A DNA stretch of 64,000 nucleotides from Halorubrum salinarum (GCF_013267195.1 NZ_CP053943.1:91205-155204), one strand, 5' to 3'; shown: positions 20,239-29,439, counted from the first letter of the stretch. The notes: generated by a model from the sequence alone, not told the origin. Numbers and translations are program-made.

Positions 20239-20586
20239 CTACTCGAGTTGCTTTCGTCGACGTTCGAACTCTTCATCGGAGAGTTCACCGCGAGCGTAAC
20301 GCTCACGAAGAACCGAAAGCGGCCGACTATCACTCCTCTCAGAATCTCTGTTGAGGAGTGAGTAGACGAGATAGAGCGGGACGACGATTAGGAGCCCCAT
20401 CCAAAGGAAGCTCCAGAGGCCCATTCCACCGCTGAAGACCCCCCAACCGCCGCTACCCATCATACCGCCGCCGTAGCCTCCACCACCGTGAGCCGCTGCG
20501 GTGCCCGTTGCTACAATCAACAGCGGAACCGCTAGTATTGCGATTCGACGAGTCGTCCGCCCGAGAGTGTTGGTGTAGTGTGTCAT
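20239..20586 (-). CDS. SHOCT-domain membrane protein
   Basis: This 115-residue protein has a signal-like first helix (RRIAILAVPLLIVATG), a HGGGGYGGGMMGSGG segment, a second helix (SFLWMGLLIVVPLYLVY) and a C-terminal SHOCT motif (LRERYARGELSDEEFERRRKQLE). It is the third SHOCT protein within 2.2 kb. The His/Met/Gly-rich exterior again suggests soft-metal binding. Function otherwise unknown. Confidence 0.87.
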   Translation of the reverse strand: MTHYTNTLGRTTRRIAILAVPLLIVATGTAAAHGGGGYGGGMMGSGGWGVFSGGMGLWSFLWMGLLIVVPLYLVYSLLNRDSERSDSRPLSVLRERYARGELSDEEFERRRKQLE

Positions 20587-20649
20587 TGTGATCGTTGAGT
20601 CAGTAAGTCGAATATCTATCGTGTCAGACGAGGATCCGAACAGGGATCG

Positions 20650-20967
20650 TTAGCAGCCGTACCCCTGTCCGTTCATCCCCGTCGCGGTGTGATTGTCGTC
20701 CGCCATATCTTGGGCCATCTCGTCGACGGTCACGCCCATGTGCGCTTCCATCTCGTCAACGGCATTCGGGCCCATGTAGTCGGTCATGTGACCTTCCATC
20801 CAGGCCGCCCAGTCTGCTGCACTACCATCGGCTGGCGTCCCTTCAGCTGCCGTCTCGTTCCCCTGGATCGGTTCGTCACCGTGTGCGCTAACTACCGGGG
20901 CGGCAAACGCGAGTCCGACAATCGCGAGCACCACGAGCAGCCATCGTCCGAGGTTTCGGTTGGTCAT
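20650..20967 (-). CDS. secreted Met/His-containing small protein
   Basis: This 105-residue protein has a clear signal peptide (NRNLGRWLLVVLAIVGLAFAAPVVSAH) and an exported acidic domain with many Met, His and Trp residues (WAAWMEGHMTDYMG, EMEAHMGVTVDEMAQDM), ending GYGC. The ATG at 20967 was chosen because the signal begins there. The composition is consistent with a periplasmic metal-binding protein. No named family recognised. Confidence 0.78.
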   Translation of the reverse strand: MTNRNLGRWLLVVLAIVGLAFAAPVVSAHGDEPIQGNETAAEGTPADGSAADWAAWMEGHMTDYMGPNAVDEMEAHMGVTVDEMAQDMADDNHTATGMNGQGYGC

Positions 20968-21239
20968 TGTTTTTCGCCTCAAGTAGTCATACGGTGGGTT
21001 CGGAGTTATCTTCGTGGGAGTGAACTCAAACAGGAGAGCGTTCAAGAACGTCTATAACGCCATCTAAACGTTTTCTACTGACGGGATCGTTCATACCTGC
21101 CGAATTCGAAAGGATCAGAGGAATGGTGAGAGCAAAGGGGATCCGTCGAGACTGTTCACCTCATTGCGGCGATCCAGACAATAACCACGGTTCAGGCGGC
21201 GAGGGAGGCTCGGGTATTGCTGACCACGAACGAGATGGA

Positions 21240-21944
21240 TCAGTTCCCTCGGAACTGGTGATACTGCCTCGTGAGTGCCTGACGATGGTAGAGGATTCCA
21301 ATTGTCATGAGGAACAGAACGGTCGCAATTTCGTAGCCATACGCACCAAGCAATAACATCGTTGAAGAACCACTCAGTCCGCCTGCAAGTAGTACGGCAA
21401 ACAACGGGCTAACGCAGGCAGGGCACGCCACAATCCCGACTATTCCTCCGACTGCCGACTGCGAGAAATCAAGCAATGCATCATAGACGAGATACGCCAG
21501 CGCGAACAGGCCAACCGCTTGGTAAGGAATGAGCGAGACCGTGATCAGGTCACCTGTATAGACGAAGACCGGACTCCATCCCAAAGATCGACCCCACGTT
21601 ATTCCGAAGCCGCTTGGTCCAGTGAGCTGCCCGAAATGAGAGGTGCTCGGTCCAAGTAATCCTGAAAAATAAAACATCACGATGAGGTATAGAGCAACGA
21701 CAAGTGCAGCACCGAGACGATACGCTCGACGTGTCGTCCCAGGTCGGGTATGCCAAATCACCCAGAGTGAGGCGGTGAACCAAATGAACGGAAGGACGAA
21801 ATGGGTCCACCGACTCCCCATATCCCCTGTGAAATATGCGTACACCAGTCCGGCGATCAACTGTGTAGCGAGGAGGAGATTGAGCAACGTACTTGACTTG
21901 AGAAGTCGGCTAACATGATCGCTTTCGAGTGTTGCTTGTGACAT
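21240..21944 (-). CDS. polytopic membrane protein (DUF7546-like)
   Basis: This 234-residue protein has about seven membrane helices; helix 6 opens with ACPACVSPL, a CxxC that could bind metal or form a disulfide. It resembles haloarchaeal DUF7546 proteins (recollection). The ATG at 21944 follows the membrane-anchored HTH gene by 25 bp on the same strand, so co-regulation is likely. Function unknown. Confidence 0.8.
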   Translation of the reverse strand: MSQATLESDHVSRLLKSSTLLNLLLATQLIAGLVYAYFTGDMGSRWTHFVLPFIWFTASLWVIWHTRPGTTRRAYRLGAALVVALYLIVMFYFSGLLGPSTSHFGQLTGPSGFGITWGRSLGWSPVFVYTGDLITVSLIPYQAVGLFALAYLVYDALLDFSQSAVGGIVGIVACPACVSPLFAVLLAGGLSGSSTMLLLGAYGYEIATVLFLMTIGILYHRQALTRQYHQFRGN

Positions 21945-21969
21945 GATGGGGTAGTGTTTGTATGAAGTT

Positions 21970-22563
21970 CTAGGTCTGTTGGTTCTGTAGGTCATCACTC
22001 GGATACACGCGATAGGTCCGACCCTGTCGTTCCCGGTACAGCAACCCGCGCTCTTCGAGTGAACTCACAGTCTGGCTCACTTTGCTCTTCGAGAACTCAG
22101 ATCGATCCCGAAGTTCGATCTGCGTAATTCCAGGGGAGTTCAGGACGGGTTCGAGGACGCGTCGTTCATCATCCGGTAAGAGATCAAGAACCCGCCCCTG
22201 TGGGTCCGATTCAGGATTGATAGACGTCGCCGGCGAGGCTTCATCGTCCACCGACGTAGCCGTTGCCGACGATGTCTGTGTGGGATCGACAGGCGCCGTT
22301 GTGCCGGCCACTTCCGGATCAGTGAGTTCTCCCCGGACCACGTAATAGACGCCACCGATAACGCCAGCAACCAGCAGGGTTCCAACCACGTACCAGAGGG
22401 GGTCTGGGCCGTGCATCGTTCCCATAGATGAACCCATCATTGACCCCATCGATTGCTCGATAGCCCGACGCTGTTGATAGGCCCGCCAACTGAGTACCCC
22501 GCCGGCCAGGAGAACGAACCCGAGAAGCACACCGACGACAGTATCTGCTCGACGGCGATTCAT
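21970..22563 (-). CDS. membrane-anchored wHTH regulator
   Basis: This 197-residue protein has two N-terminal membrane helices joined by a Met-rich loop (QSMGSMMGSSMGTMHG), a Ser/Thr/Asp-rich linker, and a C-terminal winged helix (ITQIELRDRSEFSKSKVSQTVSSLEERGLL). It could sense external copper through the Met loop and act on DNA at the membrane; this is inferred from architecture. It precedes the DUF7546-like gene and follows the YHS permease gene on the same strand. Confidence 0.87.
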   Translation of the reverse strand: MNRRRADTVVGVLLGFVLLAGGVLSWRAYQQRRAIEQSMGSMMGSSMGTMHGPDPLWYVVGTLLVAGVIGGVYYVVRGELTDPEVAGTTAPVDPTQTSSATATSVDDEASPATSINPESDPQGRVLDLLPDDERRVLEPVLNSPGITQIELRDRSEFSKSKVSQTVSSLEERGLLYRERQGRTYRVYPSDDLQNQQT

Positions 22564-22688
22564 ATGACAGCCCCGAGTTGCGGGATTTGACTATTCATAC
22601 CGTCTATTTGAGCGCAGTAGGTGTGACAATTGCGGATTGAAACTGTGATGATGAACCCCATCACAGCGGATGAACCACAGTGCGATCA

Positions 22689-24083
22689 TCAGTGGTCATG
22701 ATCGTGATCGTGGCTCGATATTTGCGGGCTTTGATTAGTAAATTCCGTTGGTTCTTCTTCGAACGTACGCTTGCATTTCTTTGAGCAAAAATAGTACGTC
22801 GTCCCATCGTGGGACGCACTCGGGCCCTCATCGTCGGTTCGCATCCCGCACACCGGATCTCGATACTGACCTGGTGCGCCGAGTCCCCGCCGGTAGACAT
22901 ACAGAAGGAACCCGGAGAGCGCAAAGGCGATAATATTGAGGTAGAACGTGTAGTTGAGCTCGAAGTACGTCTGTTCAGTCGCCGTCTCGCCGCCCGCCAG
23001 ATCTGGAACGATACCCAGCGCGTCGAACAGCAGCTCCATGAGGAAGCCGGAGAACGCCATCGTGACGAAGAAGACGCCGAGGATGTACAGCATCACCTTC
23101 CAGCCGTAGTACTTCCGGTAGACGTTCAGGACGGGCACGGTGATGAGGTCGGCGTAGACGAACGCGATGATCCCGGCGAAGCTGACGCCACCACCCCAGA
23201 GCGCGACGGCGAACGGGACGTTGCCCATACTGCCGACGAAACTGAGGACGGCGATGATGACGCCCATGACGGCGTTCTCGGCAGTCACGAGCAGGCCGTC
23301 GCCCTGAATGAACAGCGTGTTCCACACCCACTGCGGGACGAAGACGATGACGAACCCAGAAATAAGGAAGCCGGCGACGATGTCTTTCCAGATCATCGAC
23401 CACTCCTTGCGGTACTGATTCCCGACCTTGTACCAGCCACCCCACGACAGCAACTCGTCACGCCACCCGCCGCTACTCGACGTCTCCTGGCGATAGGTCT
23501 CCATACAGCCCTCCGAGCAGAATTTGAGCGTCTCACCGCCGTCGGTCGTGAGCGTGTACTCGTCTTTCCCCTCCATCCCGCAGGTGGGATCTTCCGTGAC
23601 GCCCGCCTGGCGGTCGCGCTCGTTGAGCTTCTCGCGGACTTCGTTAAACAGGTTTTCGGGAAGCGTGAGGTGGACGATGGCGGCCATGACGGCGATGAGA
23701 ATCAGGCCGCCGAGCAGTTCCGCGACGAGGAACTCCCAGCCAAGCAGGATGAGAATCATCAGCCCTAGTTCGACGATGAGGTTCGTCGACGCGAACATGA
23801 ACGCGAGGAAGTTCACCGCGTGCGCCCCCTTCTTGAACAGGCCCTTCCCGATGGCGACGGCGCCGAAACTACAGCCACTGCTTGCTGCTCCGAACACAGT
23901 CGCCTTGGTAAGTCCAGTTAGATCGCCCTCACCCAGCACCTGTGCCATCCGCTCCTTCGAGACGTAGACCTGGACGAGACTCGTAATCGTGAGGCCCATG
24001 ATGATCGCCCACGCCGCCGTCCAGAGAAATCCGACACCGATACGAAGGGATTCAAGAACTCCGTCGATTATCGTCGCCTGCAT
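22689..24083 (-). CDS. permease (PF03773-type) with two YHS domains and His-rich tail
   Basis: This 464-residue paralogue of the 9318-10652 permease has the two membrane blocks of PF03773, a central YHS-like domain (TCGMEGKDE and FCSEGC, about 166-205), and an extra C-terminal YHS domain (DPVCGMR and YYFCSKKC) ending HDHDHDH. The added domain and His tail suggest stronger metal capture on the cytosolic side. The start is ATG 24083. The upstream 328 bp hold an 8-bp inverted repeat (24241-24263). Confidence 0.9.
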   Translation of the reverse strand: MQATIIDGVLESLRIGVGFLWTAAWAIIMGLTITSLVQVYVSKERMAQVLGEGDLTGLTKATVFGAASSGCSFGAVAIGKGLFKKGAHAVNFLAFMFASTNLIVELGLMILILLGWEFLVAELLGGLILIAVMAAIVHLTLPENLFNEVREKLNERDRQAGVTEDPTCGMEGKDEYTLTTDGGETLKFCSEGCMETYRQETSSSGGWRDELLSWGGWYKVGNQYRKEWSMIWKDIVAGFLISGFVIVFVPQWVWNTLFIQGDGLLVTAENAVMGVIIAVLSFVGSMGNVPFAVALWGGGVSFAGIIAFVYADLITVPVLNVYRKYYGWKVMLYILGVFFVTMAFSGFLMELLFDALGIVPDLAGGETATEQTYFELNYTFYLNIIAFALSGFLLYVYRRGLGAPGQYRDPVCGMRTDDEGPSASHDGTTYYFCSKKCKRTFEEEPTEFTNQSPQISSHDHDHDH

Positions 24084-24411
24084 AGGTGTATCATTGTAGG
24101 GATCATCTATTGCGGTTTTGATTAGAATATACTGCCTATGAGGGTATCAGTACTATGGCATCGTAACCGTCGGCCATAGATGATCTATCGTGAAGAGGGG
24201 AAAACATTGCAAACCTCCACAAGCTCCACGGAATCCGACTTCAGATTCAAAAGGGGAATCTGATTAAATCACGCCGACGTATTAGAGGCTAATGGGACCA
24301 GTAGAGACCGATGATATCCCAAATGAGGGGAACACCACCTGGAAGAACAGCCTTCGCCGGCCTGCTCGGTTGTCCAGTACGGTAACTGTCACATCCACTT
24401 CCTAATTTACG
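24084..24411. other. intergenic region with an inverted repeat
   Basis: This 328-bp gap separates divergent permease and amidohydrolase genes. It contains TCAGATTC-N7-GAATCTGA (24241-24263), a plausible operator. A 37-codon frame at 24292-24405 has no recognisable features and is not called as a gene. No RNA gene was seen. Confidence 0.5.
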
Positions 24412-25878
24412 ATGGCTGTCGATCTGGCAATCCATGATGCACTCGTTCTCACAGCCGACGAGCGGAACCGCCTGTACGAGCGCGGCACAGTATGCATCAC
24501 CGATGGCTGTATCGAAGAAGTCCGACCATCACGTGCAGGAGACGGAGAATTAGAAGCATCCACCGTTATCGACGGGAACGGGAAACTGGTGATGCCGGGG
24601 TTGGTGAACGCCCACACGCACCTGGAGATGACACCGCTCATCGGTGCGTTTAGCGAACTCGAGCTGACGGAGATGCTTGGGAGTGGGACGGCCTTGTTTA
24701 ACAGATTAGGGAACGGCGAATTCGAGTACCTCGTCGAGGCAGGCGTCGAGCTCGCAGCGCTCAATTTCCTCTTGGGCGGTGTCACGACCGTGAACTCGAT
24801 GGACGCACGGCCTGCCGCAGGTGCAGAGGCGTTCGGGGAAGCAGGGCTCCGCGGATTTTTCGGCCCGGCGATCTCGGACCTCTTCTGGGACCAACCAGTC
24901 GATCAGCAGTTCGCCCGTGCTCGCGAGTTCGTCGAAACGTACCACGACACGTACGACGGCCGAATCAGGGCGACGATCTGCCCGCACGACGACTGGTCGT
25001 GTACCCGGCAGCTGTGGGAACGGACCGCATCCCTCGCCGCAGAGTATCCGGACCTGCTCGTCCACACGCACTTGCTCGAACTCGAGGAGAGTAACACGAT
25101 GGCACGAGCGAACGGTGGCGAGGACTCGGTAGGATTGCTCGACGACGTTGGACTCCTGGACGACCGACTGGTCGCTGCTCACTTCCGCCTCGGCGACGAA
25201 GAGGACATCCAGCGAACCGCCGAGGCGGACGCGGCTGTTGCGCACTGCCCGTCCGTCTTCTGTTACTGGAATCCGGACGGGGAGACGCAGTGGACGCCCG
25301 TTCCCGAGCTTCGAGCCGCCGGCGTCGACGTCGGAGTAGGGATTGACGACCACTACTGGCACGACTCGTACAGCATGTTCGGTGAAGCGCGGCAAGCTCG
25401 GCTGGCGGCAAATCTCAAGCGTTCAGCCGGGCAGTTCGACTCGATGGAACTGATACGAATGCTCACTATCGAGGGCGCACGCGCGCTGGGGATGGGCGAC
25501 GAGATCGGCAGTATCGAAGCGGGAAAGCGCGCGGATATTATCCTCCTCGACGTCGACAAACCGAAGTTCACGCCACTGACCAACGTTCCCGCACAGGTCG
25601 TGAACAACGCGGTGCCGGCCGACGTCGAGACAGTGATCGTTGACGGCGACGTCGTCCTCCGGAATGGTGTGCCCGAGACAATGGACTCGGACGACGTGCG
25701 ACAGCGAGTAAATCAGGCTGTCGAACGCTTCATGGACGAGACAGGCTGGGAGTTAGACATTGGTGGTAGTGAACCGCCGACCAGCATCGAGACTGTACGG
25801 GACCTCCCAAAGCGTGGCCCTGCGCGACTCCTGACTCGCCTCGCGATGCAATCCGCGCGTGATCGGTTCTCCTTCTAA
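24412..25878 (+). CDS. amidohydrolase, nucleoside/base or SAH deaminase-like
   Basis: This 488-residue metal-dependent hydrolase belongs to the ATZ/TRZ/guanine deaminase group of the amidohydrolase superfamily. Metal and catalytic motifs visible: NAHTHLEM (about 63-70), HTHLLELEE, AHFRLGDEED, HCPSVFCYW, and the Asp of GIDDHYWHDS. Family members deaminate S-adenosylhomocysteine, 5'-methylthioadenosine or guanine analogues; the substrate here is not resolved. It stands alone and has no visible link to metal resistance. Confidence 0.85.
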   Translation: MAVDLAIHDALVLTADERNRLYERGTVCITDGCIEEVRPSRAGDGELEASTVIDGNGKLVMPGLVNAHTHLEMTPLIGAFSELELTEMLGSGTALFNRLGNGEFEYLVEAGVELAALNFLLGGVTTVNSMDARPAAGAEAFGEAGLRGFFGPAISDLFWDQPVDQQFARAREFVETYHDTYDGRIRATICPHDDWSCTRQLWERTASLAAEYPDLLVHTHLLELEESNTMARANGGEDSVGLLDDVGLLDDRLVAAHFRLGDEEDIQRTAEADAAVAHCPSVFCYWNPDGETQWTPVPELRAAGVDVGVGIDDHYWHDSYSMFGEARQARLAANLKRSAGQFDSMELIRMLTIEGARALGMGDEIGSIEAGKRADIILLDVDKPKFTPLTNVPAQVVNNAVPADVETVIVDGDVVLRNGVPETMDSDDVRQRVNQAVERFMDETGWELDIGGSEPPTSIETVRDLPKRGPARLLTRLAMQSARDRFSF

Positions 25879-25907
25879 GACCCTGCCAGCGTAGGGGTGG
25901 TTCCCCC

Positions 25908-26432
25908 TCAGGAATTTCTGTGGGCGCGAACGAACGCACGTCGCAGGACGGTCAGAAGAACGTACGTCTCGTACTTCTGGGTCTGGCAGTGCTCGCAGGG
26001 CTGCATATCCTCGACGATCTCCTCAATAGCGTCGTCGTACTCGTCGGTGAGCGTAGTGAGCGCGTCCGTGATCTGGGGCTGGGCAGCGTCGATCATCTCC
26101 TCGACGGCGGCGTCGGCCGAATCTGGTAGTGAGTACGAGAGGACGATCGTGTTCGCGTGGTAGTACTTCGTCGTCCCACCACGCCCCTCCTCGAAGCGAA
26201 CGACGTCGACGAGGCCCGCATCCCGGAGCTCGTTGATGTGATGGCGGACCGTGTTCTCCGTCCGGTCGATGCCGCGATCGTCGAGGCGTTCGTGGACCTC
26301 GGTCGCAGTTAGGGCTTCCTCGGACAGAATGTCGAGGACCATCGCCCGCATCGGCTCGTCGATGGCGTCCGAAATCCGAGTGTCTCGCACCGCGATGTCG
26401 TCGAGACGGTGGTCGGTATCGGAATCACTCAT
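25908..26432 (-). CDS. ArsR-type wHTH regulator with C-terminal CxxC
   Basis: This 174-residue protein has a winged helix (MRAMVLDILSEEALTATEV to ENTVRHHINELRDAGLV) and a helical C-terminal part ending CEHCQTQKYETYVLL, a probable metal or redox CxxC. The start is the ATG at 26432 (MSDSDTDHRLDD). It is divergent from the HMA protein/P-type ATPase operon 200 bp away and is the likely regulator of that operon. Confidence 0.88.
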   Translation of the reverse strand: MSDSDTDHRLDDIAVRDTRISDAIDEPMRAMVLDILSEEALTATEVHERLDDRGIDRTENTVRHHINELRDAGLVDVVRFEEGRGGTTKYYHANTIVLSYSLPDSADAAVEEMIDAAQPQITDALTTLTDEYDDAIEEIVEDMQPCEHCQTQKYETYVLLTVLRRAFVRAHRNS

Positions 26433-26587
26433 ACGAGGACTGAGCGCGAGCACGCGGGAAAAGGTAGCGGGGCAGGAGTCGGGTAGGTGTCTGTCGAGGT
26501 ATCCAGTACAGGATGGACCCGCGATAGCGAAAGCCCTAGACGACCCGTTTGACTGTTCCAACGACTCGTATCCGAATTCAAACATAT

Positions 26588-26600
26588 CATATAAAAAATA
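26588..26600 (+). promoter_or_regulatory. TATA-like element before HMA/ATPase operon
   Basis: The AT-rich stretch CATATAAAAAATA lies about 35-45 bases upstream of the ATG at 26634, fitting an archaeal TATA box with a short leader. A GAATTCAAAC element lies just upstream (26574-26583). Confidence 0.5.
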
Positions 26601-26633
26601 CTTATTGAGGTACGGGCACTATCTCAAACTGTA

Positions 26634-26849
26634 ATGAGCGACACAACCCAATTCCGCGTCCTCGACTTCGACTGCCCGACCTGCGCGAGTACCGTCGAAC
26701 GCGCCCTGTCGAACGTCGACGGCGTCCAGCACGTCGAAGTCCACTACGCGACCGGCCGCGTCGAGATCGAGTACGACGACAGCGTCGCTGACCCCGACGC
26801 CTTCGCAGAGACCATCGAAAACCAGGGGTACACTCCCCAGCCCGCCTAA
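26634..26849 (+). CDS. HMA-domain metal chaperone
   Basis: This 71-residue protein is a single HMA domain with the loop FDCPTCASTVERAL (Cys 14 and 17). The loop is DCPTC rather than MTCGHC, a form seen with Zn/Cd/Pb-type as well as Cu ATPases. It sits 4 bp before a P1B ATPase lacking its own N-terminal HMA domain, so the pair likely acts as a split enzyme. Confidence 0.92.
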   Translation: MSDTTQFRVLDFDCPTCASTVERALSNVDGVQHVEVHYATGRVEIEYDDSVADPDAFAETIENQGYTPQPA

Positions 26850-26853
26850 CACT

Positions 26854-28773
26854 ATGAACAAACAATCGATCACGCAGTACTACCGGAACCACCGGAAGGC
26901 CATCGTCACGGCGACAAGCGGCCTGCTGTACGGCGGTGGCTGGAGTCTCGGCTACCTCACGAGTTTCGAGATGGCAAGCGCCGCCATCCTCGTCCTCGCG
27001 ACGGTCGTGGGTGGCTACGACATCGCCAAGACCGCTTACCACGAGGTCACCAACCGGACGCTCGGCATCAAGACGCTGGTGACGCTGGCTGCAATCGGCG
27101 CCATCGTCATCGGCGAGTACTGGGAAGCCGCCGCCGTCGTCTTCCTGTTCAGCCTCGGCAGCTACCTCGAGGGCCGCACGATGCGGAAGACTCGGACGGC
27201 CCTCCAGGAGCTGCTGGAGATGACGCCCGACACGGCGACCGTCCGTCGCGACGGGACACTCCAAAAGGTCTCCGCCCGCGATGTCGAAGAGGGCGAAGTC
27301 GTCGTCGTAAAGCCGGGCGGGAAGATCCCGGTCGACGGAACCGTCGTCGACGGCGAGAGCGCAGTCAACCAGGCGCCGGTCACCGGCGAGAGCGCGCCCG
27401 TCCACAAGGCCGACAGCGACGAGGTGTACGCCGGGACGGTCAACCAGGAAGGCGCACTGGAGGTCCGGACGACGGGTGCGGGCTCGGATACGACGCTCGA
27501 GCGCATCATCCGCCGCGTCGAGGAGGCCCAGGAGGCCCAGTCGCCCACGGAGAGTCTCATCGACCGGTTCGCGAAGTACTACACCCCAGCCGTCATCGTG
27601 CTCGCAATCGGCGCGTACGCAGTCACGCAGAACGCGATCCTGTCGCTCACCTTGCTGGTCATCGGCTGTCCGGGCGCGCTGGTCATCGGACCGCCGGTCA
27701 GTATCGTCTCGGCCATCGGGAACGCCGCCCGGTCGGGCGTCCTGATGAAAGGTGGCGAACACCTCGAACGTGCCGGCAAGATCGACCTCGTTGCCTTCGA
27801 CAAGACCGGCACCCTCACGAAAGGTGAGACCACCGTCGCCGACGTCGAGGGGTTCGGCGTCGACGACGACGAGGTAATCTCGCTCGCGGCGACTGCCGAG
27901 AAGAAAAGTGAACACCACCTCGCCGACGCCATCGTCGACGCAGCACGCGATCGTCCGACCGCCGCAACCGATGGCGGAACTGCGATCGCCCATTCCGATG
28001 CCGCGAGCGCCGAACACCGGTCGGTTCCGGATCCGGATGACTTCGACGTGGTCGCCGGCAAGGGTGTCGTCGCCCATACGGACGGCCACGAGGTCGTCGT
28101 TGGGAACCGGGCGCTGCTCGACGACCGCAGCATCGACATCCCGGATCACATCGCCGAGTACGTCCGTGGCCGCGAGGAACGCGGTGAGACGGTCGTCCAC
28201 GTCGTGCGAGACGGCAGCATCATCGGCGTGATCGCGATGCGCGACGAACTTCGAGAGGCCGCTCCTGGCGTCGTAGCGGCGCTTCAAGATGCCGGCATCG
28301 AGACGGTGATGCTCACCGGCGACAACGAGCGGACGGCAAGTGCCGTCGCAGGGGAGGTGGGCATCGACGAGTACCGCGCCGAACTCCTTCCCGAGGACAA
28401 ACAGACCGTCATCGAAGAATACCAGGCCGACGGCCACGTCGTTGCGATGGTCGGCGATGGCATCAACGACGCGCCGTCGCTGGCGACCGCCGACGTCGGT
28501 ATCGCGATGGGCGCTGCCGGCACAGACACCGCCATCGAGACGGCGGACATGGCGCTGATGGCCGACGACCTGGAACGCATCCCGTACGCGGTCGCACTCA
28601 GTAAGGCGACGCGCTGGAACGTCCTCGAGAACGTCGGGCTCGCGGTGCTGACCGTGACCGTCCTGCTCGCTGGCGTGCTCACCAGTTACGTCACGCTCGC
28701 CGCCGGGATGCTCGTCCACGAAGCCAGCGTTCTCCTCGTCATCCTCAACGGGATGCGACTGCTCCGACACTAA
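26854..28773 (+). CDS. P1B-type heavy-metal ATPase with CPG membrane motif
   Basis: This 639-residue ATPase has TGES, DKTGT (D316), HP region SEHHLA (His-His instead of HP), and GDGINDAP. The metal motif is C272-P-G274 (GCPGALVIGPP), not CPC, CPH or SPC. There is no N-terminal HMA domain; the preceding gene supplies it. Overall sequence is nearest ZntA-like transporters, so a divalent metal substrate is possible. Specificity is uncertain because of the variant motif. Confidence 0.92.
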   Translation: MNKQSITQYYRNHRKAIVTATSGLLYGGGWSLGYLTSFEMASAAILVLATVVGGYDIAKTAYHEVTNRTLGIKTLVTLAAIGAIVIGEYWEAAAVVFLFSLGSYLEGRTMRKTRTALQELLEMTPDTATVRRDGTLQKVSARDVEEGEVVVVKPGGKIPVDGTVVDGESAVNQAPVTGESAPVHKADSDEVYAGTVNQEGALEVRTTGAGSDTTLERIIRRVEEAQEAQSPTESLIDRFAKYYTPAVIVLAIGAYAVTQNAILSLTLLVIGCPGALVIGPPVSIVSAIGNAARSGVLMKGGEHLERAGKIDLVAFDKTGTLTKGETTVADVEGFGVDDDEVISLAATAEKKSEHHLADAIVDAARDRPTAATDGGTAIAHSDAASAEHRSVPDPDDFDVVAGKGVVAHTDGHEVVVGNRALLDDRSIDIPDHIAEYVRGREERGETVVHVVRDGSIIGVIAMRDELREAAPGVVAALQDAGIETVMLTGDNERTASAVAGEVGIDEYRAELLPEDKQTVIEEYQADGHVVAMVGDGINDAPSLATADVGIAMGAAGTDTAIETADMALMADDLERIPYAVALSKATRWNVLENVGLAVLTVTVLLAGVLTSYVTLAAGMLVHEASVLLVILNGMRLLRH

Positions 28774-28785
28774 TCACCACAACCA

Positions 28786-29439
28786 ATGACAACAAATTCA
28801 CCTGCGACTGACGCGACGCACACTAGCACCGACTGGCAGGTCGCCTACGACGCCGACCCGATCGAAATCCGCGACCCCGTCGCGGAGGCCCTCGGCGTCC
28901 TCACATCAGGCGATCCGTTCGTCGTCACCTACACGGACGCGGTGAAAGAGGCCGGTCACTCCTGTCCGACTGCCTCGGGCGCCTACCGGATCGTCCAGCT
29001 CGGGCTCGATGCCCTGTATCCCGACGACTATCCAATCCGAACCGAAATCGAAGTCCAGGCAGCCGGCCCGCGAGACGATGCTGCGTACGGCGTGATGGGG
29101 CGCATCATTTCGTACGTGACTGGCGCGACCGAGGACGACGGATTCAGCGGGCTCGCCGGTGGTCATGGGGGGCGCCGTGACCTCCTGCACTTCGACGCAT
29201 TCGATCCAGACACGGCGGCGCCGACGTTCCGGTTCCGGCGAACCGATACGAACGAGACCGTCGAAGTGACCTACCATGTTGGCGACGTTCCTGACGGGGG
29301 ACCCGCAATCGGGAATCTCCAGGAAATACTGGATGGGTCAGCAAGCGATCAACAGCGGGAGGCGTTCGCTGACGCCTGGCACCACCGGGTACAGGTCGTC
29401 CTCAACGACGACTCGCTGTTCACCGTCGAAGTGGTGTGA
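28786..29439 (+). CDS. FmdE-like domain protein
   Basis: This 217-residue soluble protein has the FmdE-type motif EAGHSCPTASGAYRIVQLGL near residues 46-65 (His and Cys of the family's HxxCPG-like metal site) and a later GGHGGRRDL. FmdE domains bind metals and are linked to formylmethanofuran dehydrogenase in methanogens, but here the protein follows a metal ATPase by 12 bp, which suggests a metal-related function. Function otherwise unknown. Confidence 0.75.
   Translation: MTTNSPATDATHTSTDWQVAYDADPIEIRDPVAEALGVLTSGDPFVVTYTDAVKEAGHSCPTASGAYRIVQLGLDALYPDDYPIRTEIEVQAAGPRDDAAYGVMGRIISYVTGATEDDGFSGLAGGHGGRRDLLHFDAFDPDTAAPTFRFRRTDTNETVEVTYHVGDVPDGGPAIGNLQEILDGSASDQQREAFADAWHHRVQVVLNDDSLFTVEVV

Noticed and set aside
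24292..24405. 37-codon frame between permease and amidohydrolase genes
   Set aside because: No recognisable motif, no clear promoter, and too short to support.
26602..28770. Long minus-strand open frame of 722 codons antisense to the P1B ATPase
   Set aside because: It mirrors the ATPase gene almost exactly, its product is Arg/Asp/Gly-rich with no motif, and GC-rich codon bias produces such open antisense frames.
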